From: Zygaena filipendulae | Lineage: Eukaryota; Arthropoda; Insecta; Lepidoptera; Zygaenidae | Reading direction: 5' to 3' | NCBI GenBank assembly: GCA_907165275.2 | Contig: OU015651.1 | Location: 11,926,501 to 11,990,500, forward strand | DNA: 64,000 nt | The notes under the pieces: model-generated | What the model was told of the DNA's origin: nothing | The model's database searches: none | What the model saw: only the letters and a program-made list of their open reading frames with translations | Shown: positions 25,801 through 36,488 of the stretch, piece by piece | How positions within the stretch are numbered: position 1 is the stretch's first letter | How the letters are laid out: every line of letters starts with the position of its first letter | Translations under genes and position numbers: made by a program

Positions 25801-28800
25801 CGCTACCTACTAGACTACTACAGCTGGTTCGAAAAAATAGTAGAGATACCCGAACTGGAATAAATACACATATTTTTCTCTCTTCCATTGGAATTCCATA
25901 AGTAAGGTCACGTCAAAGGGACCATAACAAAATCGATTGTTTCGCGCTGGGAGGCAATCTGTTCCGTGCCTACCAGCGAAGGCAGGGAGGAGGGAGGAGC
26001 GGCGCTCGCGCAGAAACAAAGCTCAGGAGTCATCGACCCGTTGAGCCGAGCCCGCGGCCGATGCTTGCGTCGACTTTGGGATATACCTACATTATACAAA
26101 ATACCTATGTGCAAAAGCTACCCAACTTGCAAAAACCAGACTTCTGTATTTGTATTTAAGATCTCTTTTATTTTAACGTCATATAGTTACACTCATAGGT
26201 ACGACTTATGAGTACGATTTACATTCTCTTATAAGCCTGAATTGGGGCATTACTTGTAAAAGTGTGTTTAGTTCCATATTATAATTTATATGTATATCAA
26301 AATGGATTAATGGCGTTTAAAAATATTCATTTGAAACTTGTAAGTCTAAGAACGATGAGACGTCAGAAAATATCTATAAATTAAGCAAGTAAAGCGTCCT
26401 ATGTCGCAGCTTAAATATATGTATACAATATTATTTTTAATGATATCAATTCTTCCGACCAAACTACTATTTTAGTATTTTAGTGTTAAAGTAGTTTGGT
26501 CGGATGTTGAGATCCGACCATATGCTTATCATGTCCAGAATTTACAAGCTTTGTAAACATACCTAAGCTAAATCCCAACAGAATAGTCATGATTTTCATA
26601 GGCAAGAAGTAGATATACTCACTAAATTTGATTCTCACTTGATTTCAGAGGCGAGAAGTTATATGTGACAGCCGACAAGCGCGGAGAGAAAGGCGGCTGC
26701 AAGCGGCCGCTGTGCTGGACCCTGCTGGCGCTCGTGGTTATCGCTGTTATAGCACTCATAGTCCTAGCTGCCAGTACGTATGACTTATTTTCCTCTTTTA
26801 TCCTTCGAATCATATAGTCTAAAGTCAAATCAAAGGATTATGAGGGCAATCACTACTTAAAACAAGTAACAGACTGAAGACAGTTAAGTTTTATGTCGAT
26901 TTTCCAAACTTCAGATAAGAGCTAACCGGTGTAAAAGTTGTAAAATGGAACATGTTTTATTTGAACTCTATCAGACGATTACCTAAGCATCAACAGCATC
27001 TAGACTGTGTGAAAAATCATGTCATAACATTACATATTATGCAGATCCTATAGGTATCTAATGTCCGTTTGTCTGCCTTAATGGAGCAACGAATCGACGT
27101 GTTCTTTTTTTTCCGGAGACGTTCCGTTTAAGAGCCGAAATGCATCATGCACATCAAATAGTTCCTGGGGAAATCCCGTGATTCATGCGGTTTAAAACGC
27201 AACAGCTATTAGTCAAATCGGTCCAGCCTTTCCCGAGTTCTAGCGAGACAAACGAACAGCAATTCATTTTTATGTATAAGCCTAGCTGTGAGTTTCGGAA
27301 TTCCCGTAGGAACTCCAAAGTAGTTTTATCCAAAAAATGAAAATAAAAAAATCCGGAGAGGGCTGCCCTAAGATAGGTAGCACCTAGGGGTTAAAAAATA
27401 GTCTACGACCTATTCTCAGACCTAACAAATATACACATTTTTTTTTATAAAAATCGGTCAAGACGTTTCGGAGGAGTTTGATAACAAACACAATGTGACA
27501 AGAGATTTTTAAATCTATATCTATATACTATAATAAAAGAGTAGAATCCGCGATTCTGTACGATGAATATTTTTAAGAAAAATTGACAGGGGGCGATAAA
27601 AGAAGAGTAACCAACCACAAAAAAAGAGTTTTTAAAATTCTTTTCTGTCTGTCTGTCTGTCTGTTCGCGATAATCTCCGAATCTACTGAACGGAGTGTCA
27701 TGCGGTTTTCACAGGTAGATTAAGCGTAGCCTGGAGCTACATATAGGCTTTGTTTCATTCAAATCGGATGTCGAAAAAAAAAGTGTTACATAAAAACTTT
27801 TCACGCGGGTGAAACTGCGGGGCACAGCTACTATTAGATAAGAGAAGAAGATCGCTTACATAGGTATTTCTATAAAACACAGAGGGCGATAAAATTATCA
27901 CCCATCACATTATAAGGCTTGTTCCCCGGGCTTGTAATTAGTATACCTACTATTTATGAGGAAAAACAAACATACAATCGAATGCATAACCTCCTCCTTT
28001 TTGGAAGTCGGTTAAAAATAAAACAGTCGATGCACCGAGTGAGCACGTGTTACCGAGCTACTTAGGTCGACGGCCGTTATCTATTAGAATATATTATTGT
28101 TTTTTCTATACTATTGTAACACGTACCTACCATCATTAAAACATCGAAGTAGAATATGTAGCACCTAGCTCCCATGCGCAAGGAGTAAACCACAGAGAAA
28201 ATAATATATAAATTAGAGAGGAGATTCCCGAATTTTTTTTACTAGCATTGCAACTGCATAATAATTACGCAGTTGCAATATGCAGTGCATATTATTTGAT
28301 ATTTCCCACAATATTATCAAAACTTTGAATTTTGAAAACAGTTACTACAAATAAATACGTAACCAAATTGCATTTATTATTTTTGTGTGTGATGAAGTTT
28401 TGCGTACTAAAATCACCCGGTGACACTACCTACACGATGAAATTTTCGACTACAGAAGCATCGAGAATTTTACTATGGAAATAACAGGCATTGCCATAGC
28501 AAAATTCTTAATAGTGTTAGTAAAGACGGGCTCTAAAACGCGTCCATAGTAAATCTCATTACGAAAATTTCACCGTTTAGTTTTAAAAACCGCCCTCTTA
28601 GCCAAGTTGACAATCTATAATCGTCAATGCATAGAAAACTAAGGCACGAATCATCATGATGATTACGTAAAATCTTCCAATCAAAAGTCCTTCCAGTCCA
28701 GTGATAACGATTCCGTTCCTTAGTTTACAATGCGTTAACAGTTATAGATGGTCAACTCGGGTAAGGGGGCTGAACTGATGCCCTTTGTACCTGTTCTGTG

Positions 28801-31800
28801 GGGTAAGCCTGTATGTTGAAATGTTTATCGTCATTTTTTCAGCCGGTGTACTATTCTCGAGTGCACCAACGCCAGTCAGTCCGTACAACGCGTCGGTGAG
28901 CTCGGCGCGGGCGCTGGGCGGCATCGGGCGCGTGCTCGAACACGAAACTAACGAGGCACCAACGGACGCACCGGACGCGAAGAACGACGAGGGGCAAGGC
29001 CGCTCGCAGCCCGATGGATCCGATGAAACCAACTCATCCATGTATAGTGAGTACCTACCTACAATGTTAAAATAAAAATTAATTCTTGTGCCTGCGATTT
29101 CGCCCGTGCAATATCGGGATTCCCTCGAGAACTCGCTAATTTATTGTACCTACTGGGATAATTGATACGATAAAAAAATTACTTGAATATAAAATATTCT
29201 TTAATATTTATTAGATGTCCCCCGCGGTTTCAACCGCGGTAATTTCGGCGTTCCCGAGGGAATTTCATCGTAACCTTCCTCTTAAATCATTCTATCTATT
29301 AGTGAAAACCGCATGAAAATCGGTTAAGTAGTTTTGAGTTTATCGCGAACAGACAGACAGACATGACTTTATTTTATATGTATTAATAGCTGTGCCCCGC
29401 AAGTTTCACCCGCATGAAAAGTTTTTGTATGACAACTTTTTTTCCCAAGATCCGATTTAAATGAAACAAAGCCTATATGTAACTCCAGGTTTAGCTTAAT
29501 CTACCTGTGAAAACCGCATGAAAATCCGTTCAGTAGGATCGGAGATTATCGCGAACAGACAGACAGACAGAAAAGCCTTAAAAACTATTTTTTGTGGTTT
29601 GTTACTCTTCTTTTATCACTCCCTGTCAAAATTTGAAAAAAATATTCTGTAGAATCGGGGATTCTACTCTTTTATTATAGTATAGATTAAGTATGTAAGA
29701 AAGAGAAAAAATATTGGCAATAAACAAAGGCAATTATTAAACCGGCACTAAATATTTTTTCATTTTTTTCAGTTCCAAGGACACTAGAAGGCGATTTGAA
29801 AATCGATAATCTAGAGTTCCAAGATGAATATTTAGACGTCGAAAGTAAAGAGTATAAAGATTTTGCCGACAGTTTCAGCAACGAATTAAAGAATGCGCTA
29901 TTTGACAGGAATACACTAAAAAATGGAGACAATGAAATCAATGTTGCAGTCGTACAACTTAGGTGAGAAAACACAAAGCTATATTTATGAGTAGTTAACA
30001 AGACATACTTATAGAAAGTAGCAGCTGTAAGTTTGCCTATATTTTCATATTTTTTTTTATTTTATTTCAGGTCTGGCTCAGTGATAGTAACATACAGAAT
30101 AAGTTGGGATACTAAATCTAATATGGAACCTTCTGACGACTTTCTTACACCGGAGTCTCTGGAAGTAAATTTAAACGATTATCTGGCTAAAAATAACCGA
30201 ATGATAAATATTTATCACATAGCAGAAGACAAAATATCAGCTAGACAAGTTCTGGATATGTGTCAAATAAACATGGACAACTGCGAGTACGGATGTGAGT
30301 TTGATGAGGAAACGCTTGATTTCACATGTACGTGTCCGTATGGTCAAATGCTTGACATGCAAAATATAAAGAAATGTATCGCCGTATTGGATGATTCGAG
30401 GTCTATGGAACAGAATGCAAATGAAGAAAAGCATACAGAACTCGGCGTTATATCATTAGACTCAAATAACACTCACCATGAAGAAGAGAACGTTACAAAA
30501 AATAGTAACGTTTTTGATTGGAAGGAAAATCATCCTGTTATGGATGAAGTAAGTACTGAGTCTGACTTTGATCTAAACTTTTCACACATATATGACCATA
30601 ATACAAATCTCGGATCTAGCGAAGAACCTTTACCTGAACCAACTGCTACTCCAGAGCCCGTAGCAAAACCAGATTCTGAAACAAAACCAGAGCCCGAAGC
30701 AAAACCAGAGCCCGAAGCAAAACCAGAGCCCGAAGCAAAACCAGAGCCCGAAGCAAAACCAGAGCCTGAAGTCAAACTAGAAACAGAAGTAAAGCCAAAG
30801 CCTGAACGCGTACCAGTTCCGGAGCCTACCGCCGAACCAGCTCCAGAACCAGAACCAGAACCATCAACGAAACCGAAACCTGTGCCAGAATCGGAACTGA
30901 AAACAGAAGAATCAGAGTCTTCGCCTAGGTCAGGTTCAGCTCCTGAATCAGTATTTTTGCATGACTATGATTCTACAGGGGAATCCAAACATTCATCCCA
31001 ATCTGGACCTGAACCCGCATCTGGACCCGAACCTACATCTGAACCTGAACCTACATCTGAACCTGAACCTACATCTGAACCTGAACCTACATCTGAACCA
31101 GAACCTACCTCTGAACAGGAACTTACATCTGAACTCGAACCCGAATCTAAACAGAAAATGTTTAAAAACTTAGCAAGCAAATCTTCTGAAGTACAAAACC
31201 AAAATACACTTTCAGCTAAACCTGAACCCGAACTTATTCAAAGTTCAGAAGTAACTACATTCCCATCTAATTCTAAAATCATCAATTTAGAATCAGATTC
31301 CACGTTTAATTTACACAAGACATTAGAATCACAAGCAAACACAGAATCTGAGGAAATACCATCAGAGCGAGATTCAGACCTTGAAACCGGAATGGATATC
31401 ACTCCAGAAGATGATGAAAAAGATATAAAAGAAATAGTAGCTTCATCTCATGTGATAGGACGTCAAACGACCTCATCACAATCATCAACTATCGTAGCGC
31501 TAGACATAACTAGTTCTACAACACCAATCCCAAATAAAGATTTAGAAGACAATTCGTTTTACCCTATGAACAACACAAAAGATAGTAAATCATCAATACA
31601 TGCTATGAATGAGGAGCAACACGACATTAATATCAAAAATGAAAACAATATGTCACAAGCCACAACAAATTCAAGGTTCCATTTTACAGCATTCGACGAT
31701 GACTATGCGAAAATGCTTTCAACCGCGACGGATCATACTGCAGTTTATCAAAAGACTGAAAGCACAAAAAAGGATGATGAATGGTTGATTTCTGATGAAG

Positions 31801-33980
31801 AAAAAAATAATAGTGTGCACACAAATAATGTCGAAAAAGCCTACAACACACACTTTGACAATCATGACTTTAAAAATGAAAAAGAACAAACGGAACCAAG
31901 ATCATTTAAAACATTTGATGAGTCATTCTTAGTAGAAACCACAACATTCAAAGATAATGAAAGCAATACTGAGAAACCTTTCTATCATAGCATTATGATA
32001 GAAAAAGATGACATGATGACTACAACAGAAACACAAAAAAATATGGACGACAAACAAGAACCTTTATCAATCGCATCAATAATTTATCACGGAAATTTAG
32101 AAAAGGACGAGATTAATTCTACGAAAAATAGTGTGATTCAAGATGTGTCGGAAACATTAGATAGTTTAAATTCTACAAATAAACTGAATGGGATGCAAAA
32201 TGACACATCTATGGATAACTCAATGTTGTTCATAAAAGAAGCAAACACATCCAACTCAAACGAGACAAGTGAAAAACCTACGAGAACATTTATGTCTTCA
32301 CCCTCAGAAACAACAACTGGATATTCAATAATTAATAAGTATTCACAGCCTATAAACGATGAAATGATAGCAATTATAGAAGGAATTAATAGAACGTCTG
32401 CTGAAATTACTACAGAAAAAGAATCAGCTGATGATGGAGCGGAAGTAACTTTTGATGCTATCAACATGTTATTTAATCGTTCCTCTAAAGCCATAGAAGA
32501 TCATAGCATAAATCCAAAACAATTAGAAGAGACGACTGCAAAAAATGACATAAATGTTCCAACTGAATCCGATTGGATATCAGAGGCAGTCACAGAAGTA
32601 AATTATAAAGATGCTATAAATAAAATGTATCAATATGAATCTACGGAAACATCATCAAATAAATTTGATGAAATCGTGTACCACGGCGGCAAAGACGATT
32701 TCGAACCAGATTATCTAAATCACAATAGCAACAAAATGACGGATCAAGATGCACCCCTGTACGGTATGATACATGATTACGATACTGAAGATTCCAGGGT
32801 AAAAAGAGTAAATAAAGAATCTAAAGAAATAGGAAAGATCGCTATTTCGATAGAGAATTCTACTGAACCCAATTCTACTGAGAGAATATCAACAACTACT
32901 ATCAGTCAATACATCTATAAAGCTGCTGGTGATGGTATGAATGGCACTGCAGTCTTACCAAGTCCTAACAAAAGTAACTTATATGATACATCGACTGCGT
33001 TGAATATCAAACCAGCTCCGGTATGGGAAGAATCAGAGGTAGGCAAAGTCGTACTTAATACAAGTAGTGATAATGACACTACAAAACAAGTTGAAAGGTT
33101 GGATAAAGAACCATCAATATCAATCACAACGACATCGTCACCGGCCTCGGGGAATACTAGTGATCTAATTAAAAACTTTACCGAATCTTCTAAAAGGCAA
33201 AACCCAGCACAAATAAATAATTTAGGAATTACCGTTTATGAAGTTCCCAGTAATGCAAATAATCTTTCAATACAATCCAGCAACTCCACGAATATCCCAT
33301 TAACAGAGTATGAAGACCACGATACAGAAATGAATCCTTTTCTGCCTGAAACAGAAAACAACAAGAACCTCGTTCAGAAACTTCAAGAAGGGCACGAATA
33401 CGAACCTGCTAATATCAGCGACACGCAAAACGAAAATGTTGACGAACACGCTACGAATAATACAGGCAGTCATATAAAAGAAAACCAGCTGTCCACATCA
33501 ACAGAACCATCTACTAATGTTGAAACTAGCCAGGATAAATCCATGTTCAAAGAAATGCTTGAAAATTTTGACTCCCAGGAGTCCGAAACGTCTTTCAGGA
33601 ACAATGCCACCAGGAATGGAACATTATTGTCAAATGAGAAAAAAATTGAAGATATTACAACGGGAACATCAGAAGTCTTAAACGTAAGCGATTTTTTAAA
33701 AGATACTGACGATTTGGATCTGCATCATAAACATACGGGACACAAAGTTAGTTCATTAAACAATGAAATTAGTGCATCTTCTACAGCTTCACCAGGAATA
33801 GGGTCATCTTCTTCAGACGAATACCTGAGTGTTGTACCAATTTCAAAAGATGACGAAGACAAACCATTACGTAAGTTCTCAAAAAGTGATAATAATGATA
33901 TTAGTGATTTTGAAAAAAAAAACGATAAAAGGACATTGGAAATTACCAAATTAGATTCAGTTATTAATAACGTGGCGTAG
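12407..33980 (+). CDS. SEA/EGF-domain type II membrane mucin-like protein (six coding exons)
   Basis: Joined exons 12407-12552, 15910-16314, 26649-26773, 28843-29046, 29773-29962 and 30071-33980 give 4980 nt, 1659 codons plus stop, with GT-AG borders and continuous phase. The N-terminal ~204 residues are basic and proline-rich and would be cytosolic. Residues ~205-226 form the only transmembrane helix, and no signal peptide is seen, so a type II orientation is inferred. Outside lies a SEA domain (~290-405) with the motif GSVIV at 359-363, close to the GSVVV self-cleavage site. An EGF-like module follows, with cysteines 421, 428, 432, 443, 445 and 459. The remainder, ~1200 residues, is acidic, rich in Ser, Thr and Asn, has many NXS/T sites and contains KPEPEA and SEPEPT repeats, like a mucin stalk. 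SEA domains typify heavily glycosylated cell-surface proteins. I cannot name an ortholog. Extra small exons in the 10.3-kb intron 2 cannot be excluded. Confidence 0.82.
12706..12956. mobile_element. MITE-C copy 1 (intron 1)
   Basis: Family description: MITE-C has inverted ends AGTCCGTCTTGTAGATTAAT, an inner TACGTGTCCAATATTTTT word, a central pair of TGACGTCA-like octamers and a GTTTAGGGTGGGGG-type segment. This copy carries TGACGTCA at 12843-12850. Copies also lie at 35192-35439, 38352-38744, 40600-40856 and 62500-62669. Confidence 0.75.
14083..14283 (+). repeat. RepA repeat, near full length (intron 1)
   Basis: Runs from ACTAGTTGTGCCCCGC to TTTATAATATTAGT. It belongs to a subgroup with GTGTATAAGCTATATTA and a CCATCCA stretch, shared with 22273-22490 and 57806-58022. 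Confidence 0.8.
15910..16314 (+). CDS. Exon 2 of SEA/EGF gene
   Basis: The acceptor TTTCCGCTCCACAG precedes 15910 and the donor GTACCT follows 16314. The exon encodes a proline/serine-rich cytosolic segment, including a PPSPPSPLSPPSPPSP run, followed by a more polar part rich in Asn, Glu and Lys. An in-frame ATG at 15932 could start a shorter isoform. A stop just past the donor (16345) would truncate any unspliced transcript. Confidence 0.75.
16440..16814 (+). repeat. Retroposed sequence ending in a 35-A tract (intron 2)
   Basis: An AATAAA-like word runs directly into 35 consecutive A residues (16780-16814). The preceding ~330 bp are more GC-rich than the surroundings (GCGATCGATG, GCTTCCGCGCGG). 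A genomic poly(A) tract after a polyadenylation signal indicates a reverse-transcribed RNA, but the source and the target duplication were not identified. It begins within 100 bp of the read-through stop of exon 2. Confidence 0.5.
17630..17820 (-). repeat. RepA repeat, reverse orientation (intron 2)
   Basis: Contains AACGCGAAAGTTTAGTATGG at its 3' end and GAACCGCGGGGAACAGCTAG at its 5' end. Confidence 0.78.
18328..18392 (+). repeat. Lepidopteran interspersed tail, copy 2
   Basis: TTTTTAACCGACTTCCAAAA, then GGAGGAGGTTATGCATTCG and a TGTATGTATG run. Same family as 4487-4547 and 27962-28018. Confidence 0.7.
19011..19588 (+). mobile_element. Hairpin-ended interspersed element, copy 1 (intron 2)
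   Basis: Starts TACATTGTTATCCTAGGGGT and ends near GAGTATGAGTAATGAAAAG. Both edges and several inner blocks recur in reverse orientation at 57152-57520. ACTTATTTAGTCCC near 19038 pairs with GGGACTAAATAAGT near 19099, and inside that stem is a second, GC-rich stem (GGCGCCCGAGC against GCGAGGGCGC). No transposase frame is seen. Confidence 0.65.
19985..20149 (+). repeat. RepA repeat, 5'-truncated (intron 2)
   Basis: Starts near AAAAGTACCCTATATCC and ends TTTATAATATTAGTAG. Confidence 0.72.
21380..21499 (+). repeat. RepA repeat, 3' part only (intron 2)
   Basis: Contains ATTTCATGATGATAGGTTGA, a run of five CAGA units and TTTCGCATTAATAATATTAG. Confidence 0.7.
21597..21671 (+). repeat. Non-LTR retrotransposon 3' tail (intron 2)
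   Basis: GCAGATGTCCATGGGCGGCG, TAATCACCATCAGATACCAC and CCGTTTGCCCCCTATGACAT end in a run of A. This resembles the 3' end of lepidopteran Jockey/CR1-type LINEs. A shorter relative in the other orientation lies near 57280-57335. Confidence 0.5.
22273..22490 (+). repeat. RepA repeat, full length (intron 2)
   Basis: Starts ACTAGTTGTGCCCCGCGG, contains GGGATAAAAAGTACCC and four CCAT units, and ends TTTATAATATTAAAG. The open frame that overlaps its start is chance. Confidence 0.82.
22664..22755 (-). repeat. Short repeat shared with SLC19 intron 4
   Basis: The reverse complement matches 61090-61175 over ~85 bp, including CACAACACGTGTATGTACCA and GCCGGCCATCTTTACTTG. The family is not recognised. 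Confidence 0.55.
24095..24321 (-). pseudogene. Mariner transposase N-terminal fragment (intron 2)
   Basis: The minus strand encodes MVNLKYRVIYEYEFHRGTSA followed by a second helix-turn-helix segment with VRFWLQRFRSGNFDLQ. This is the DNA-binding N-terminus of mariner-type (Tc1/mariner) transposases, which are normally ~345 residues with a D,D34D catalytic core. Similarity ends after ~57 residues, where the frame continues with unrelated sequence. No catalytic core or terminal repeats were recognised. It is a dead fragment lodged in intron 2 of the SEA/EGF gene, antisense to it. Confidence 0.7.
26455..26503. other. Hairpin with 14-bp stem (intron 2)
   Basis: CCGACCAAACTACT is complementary to AGTAGTTTGGTCGG across a ~21-base loop. 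Half of it resembles the AGTTTGGTCGGATGTTGAGA word near 18441, so it comes from a dispersed repeat. It lies ~145 bp before exon 3. Confidence 0.55.
26649..26773 (+). CDS. Exon 3 of SEA/EGF gene: transmembrane segment
   Basis: Acceptor TTGATTTCAG and donor GTACGT. The exon encodes a basic CKRP stretch immediately before LCWTLLALVVIAVIALIVLA, a clear hydrophobic helix. Positive charges on the N-terminal side favour an inside N-terminus. Confidence 0.85.
27286..27500 (+). repeat. Diverged RepA-like repeat (intron 3)
   Basis: CTAGCTGTGAGTTTCGGAAT, CCCGTAGGAACTCC and later AAAATCGGTCAAGACGTTTC keep the RepA order, but the middle is replaced by other sequence. Confidence 0.5.
27525..27830 (-). repeat. 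RepB repeat, full length (intron 3)
   Basis: Reverse orientation: begins ATAATAAAAGAGTAGAATCC, includes AAAATTGACAGGGGGCGATA and four GTCT units, and ends TGAAACTGCGGGGCACAGCT. Confidence 0.75.
27962..28018 (-). repeat. Lepidopteran interspersed tail, copy 3 (intron 3)
   Basis: ACATACAATCGAATGCATAA, CCTCCTCC and TTTTGGAAGTCGG, as in copies 1 and 2. Confidence 0.7.
28843..29046 (+). CDS. Exon 4 of SEA/EGF gene
   Basis: Acceptor TTTTTTCAG and donor GTGAGT. It encodes a 68-residue Ser/Pro/Asp-rich linker between the membrane and the SEA domain, with NAS and NSS glycosylation sequons. Confidence 0.8.
29209..29390 (+). repeat. RepA/RepB hybrid repeat (intron 4)
   Basis: Starts with CCCCGCGGTTTCAACCGCGG, then joins a RepB-like 3' part (TGAGTTTATCGCGAACAGAC and TTTATTTTATATGTATTA). 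Confidence 0.65.
29391..29690 (+). repeat. RepB repeat, full length (intron 4)
   Basis: Family description: RepB shares the RepA start (GCTGTGCCCCGC, TTTCACCCGC), then has TGAAAAGTTTTT, TCCGATTTAAATGAAACAAA, GAAAACCGCATGAAAATCCG and a CAGACAGA run, and ends GGGGATTCTACTCTTTTATT. It lies 80 bp upstream of exon 5. Confidence 0.75.
29773..29962 (+). CDS. Exon 5 of SEA/EGF gene: N-terminal half of SEA domain
   Basis: Acceptor TTTTTTTCAG and donor GTGAGA. It encodes alternating strand/helix segments such as YKDFADSFSNELKNALF and INVAVVQLR, the usual first half of a SEA fold. The intron falls immediately before the cleavage motif. Confidence 0.82.
30071..33980 (+). CDS. Exon 6 of SEA/EGF gene: cleavage site, EGF and mucin-like tail
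   Basis: The acceptor is TTTATTTCAG. The exon opens with RSGSVIVTYR, completes the SEA domain, encodes the six-cysteine EGF-like module (30290-30377) and continues as one uninterrupted ~1200-codon low-complexity frame to the stop at 33978. The tail has few hydrophobic runs and no second transmembrane helix. In-frame ATG codons before 30071 lie in the intron and are not used. Confidence 0.88.
30640..30860 (+). repeat. KPEPEA hexapeptide repeats in the mucin tail
   Basis: The 18-bp unit encoding KPEPEA is repeated about five times in tandem (30685-30775), with diverged P-E-P variants on both sides. Near-identical DNA copies show recent repeat growth. A second block at 31015-31140 encodes SEPEPT units. 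Confidence 0.9.
31015..31140 (+). repeat. SEPEPT hexapeptide repeats in the mucin tail
   Basis: An 18-bp unit (ACATCTGAACCTGAACCT) is repeated about five times in frame. Open frames in other frames across this block are by-products of the repeat. Confidence 0.9.
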
Positions 33981-34514
33981 GGACGAACTGAAATTAAAAA
34001 AATCCTAATTGTACTTGTGAGTTGTGACTCTTGTATGATTTATGACTCTTTTATGATAATGTTGAACTTTAATGGTAACGTACTTTTCAAAACAACCCAT
34101 TATTTTCTTAAATCAATTAAAAGGGGTTGTATTAACATTGGCAAATAAATAGTTCAAAACAAAACATTATTAGACTAGTCAAATAAGAAAGAGTCAATAT
34201 GGAGACTCATTATTTATTGCTACTAGAACTACTTTATAAGGAAAAGGGCAAACTTGTCCACTGAAACGATCAAGTTACTGCATCACGATTATTCCCTTGC
34301 GACAATGTGTTGGCAACTACGAGTCTCTAGCGACCTTTTTTGTTACCATAGATGTATATTATTGATAATAAATAGATGTACCACGAAATTATCATTTCTG
34401 GTGTTTCCATCAGATACGTAAATCAAATATTATAATACTTTCTCAAAGTAGTTTTTCTTCATAATTTGTATATTACTTTCATATTAGTTTTAAAATTTTA
34501 TTCTATTGTGATGA

Positions 34515-34725
34515 AATAAATATTTTCTGCCATTACATTATGTGATAACTTGCAGACGTACTTAAACTACCTACATTCCAATTGGTACCAACTTAATATT
34601 TTATCTTAAGTATTATGCTGTAAGGTCAGATTGTAAAATAATAATTATATTTTAGTAGTAATTGTTAACTAAAATATATTTTGTATAATACGGTTGAAAA
34701 TGTAAAGATATACCTTGTAAATAAA
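34515..34725 (+). terminator. Polyadenylation signals of the SEA/EGF gene
   Basis: AATAAA occurs at 34515-34520 and again at 34720-34725, 535 and 740 bp past the stop. Either would give an ordinary 3' UTR. Cleavage sites cannot be placed from sequence alone. Confidence 0.5.
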
Positions 34726-35191
34726 TTAAAAGTTAATTATATATAGTATGAGATTATTTTATTAATTTAAGTACCTACATAAAGATACACAAGTTCTTTT
34801 ATAAAGTAATAACAACTTAAAAAAATAACAACAAAGCACTTCTCGCTCTAATTTGAACATTAATTATAATCCCACAAAAACATTTTCATGTAAAATGTTG
34901 CCAAGATAAGACCATTTGACGGTGCACTGTCAAAAAGTTATCAGATCTCATCTAAAGCCAAGCTTATAACTCTACACACCCTAACTCTAAAAGGCCTAAC
35001 TTCTCAAACCAAGAGTCCTAGCCCTAGTTTAAGGGGTTGGAGGAAAAAGTTTCAAGTTTTATAATTTTTTTGTTGTTTCTGTACTAATACTAGCTTACAT
35101 ACCAAATTTCAGCTTTCTAGTACTGATGTCCTAGAATTTCCTGATGGAAATACCTTAAGAATATTGACCCTATTGGACTAATTTTTTTTTT

Positions 35192-35439
35192 AGTCTGTCT
35201 TGTAGATTAATAAAAAATATTGGACACGTATTTTTTCTTTTTTTACGTAATCAAAAAATAACAGAGATATATTGAGTTGAAATTTCGCGTGACGTCATTA
35301 ACTAGTGCAGTTTGTAGCGGTAAGTGACGTCACGAACCCCCACCCTAAACTGTAATGCGCTTTATCTCTGTGTATTTTCATTTATTTGAAAAATAAAAAA
35401 TACGTGTTTAATGATTTTTAGTTTGCTAAAAGACGGGCT
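35192..35439. mobile_element. MITE-C copy 2 (between convergent genes)
   Basis: Both ends are present (AGTCTGTCTTGTAGATTAAT and AAGACGGGCT), with TGACGTCA at 35290-35297 and again at 35335-35342. It lies downstream of both genes that converge here. Confidence 0.75.
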
Positions 35440-35765
35440 AATTAAAATTTTGATTTTCAAAAGTTGTCAACATCCCTATTTTGATGATCATCAGTGAGTC
35501 AGTAACGAAATCAGGGTTTTTTAGATAAATTAAACCTTTATATGTTTAATAAGTTCGCTATTTACAATACCCCGAAAACACCCCGACAACATATCCCGAG
35601 AATTTTGTTAATCTGGTATTATCCAAACCCAAGTTATAAGGGTTCAAAAAAACGACGACGCACTCCGAGAAAAGATAGGTAGTGCCTGTTGACTTGGCTC
35701 GTCTTGGAGGGGGCACTACCGTGCCCCCGGATTATTATTGATAGTTGCAATTACTAGGCTGGTAA

Positions 35766-35771
35766 TTTATT
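35766..35771 (-). terminator. Polyadenylation signal of the zinc-finger gene
   Basis: AATAAA on the minus strand, ~70 bp past the stop codon at 35842. This is a compact but ordinary spacing. Confidence 0.45.
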
Positions 35772-35841
35772 TATATAAATTACATTATTTTTACAATACA
35801 CTAGTATATATTCCTACAATACACGTTAAATAATAAAAAAA

Positions 35842-36488
35842 CTAATAGTGCATTGGTGTTATTTCATCAATCTCCTGTTCATTCACTTGTTCATCTAAGG
35901 TCATTTTAGCACAAAGACATTTATCACCATCTTCTCCTGCTATACAATTACCAAGTATATCCTTACATCTATTATAAGGTTTATTGTCATTCATTTTATC
36001 TTTGACTAATATTTTATCTTCAAAGTCATCATCAAATAATTCCTTTATCTGTATAGTACCATCATTCTTGTATTCTATTTCAGGTACTGTACTTATATTA
36101 TTAGTCATACAACACGATCGAATATCATTAATTTTTACTTTACTCCACATTTGTTTGGTTGAGTCACATGGTTCACATTTGTTCACACTTTGAATGTCAA
36201 CAGGGTTATTAAAATCAGGAATAACATTTTCATTTTTTAAATCAATTTGGATTTTAGTTGCATATTTTATATCGTTATCACTGTCTGAATTAGGCATCTG
36301 TGCACAAAGACAATTTTCACTATGATCACTGACTATACACTGACCTAGTGCATTTTTACAATCAGATATTGAAGAGTTATCAAATATATTATTGGTTTCA
36401 TCAAAGTAATCAGTTTCTTTATGTTCAATCTCTGGAGCATTAAGCTCCGAATTATTTGACAGTAAAACTTCTTGCTTCATATCACCGT
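35842..36488 (-). CDS. Exon 6 of zinc-finger gene: acidic tail
   Basis: The acceptor is TTTTATTCCAG. The exon encodes 215 residues rich in Asp, Glu and Asn, ending ITPMHY. It contains CKNALGQCI...CLCAQM and CKDILGNCI...CLCAKM, a duplicated C-x6-C-x8-C-x-C module. Confidence 0.82.

Noticed and set aside
30237..33949. Minus-strand frames opposite the mucin tail
   Set aside because: By-products of the repetitive, Asp/Glu/Ser-rich coding strand.
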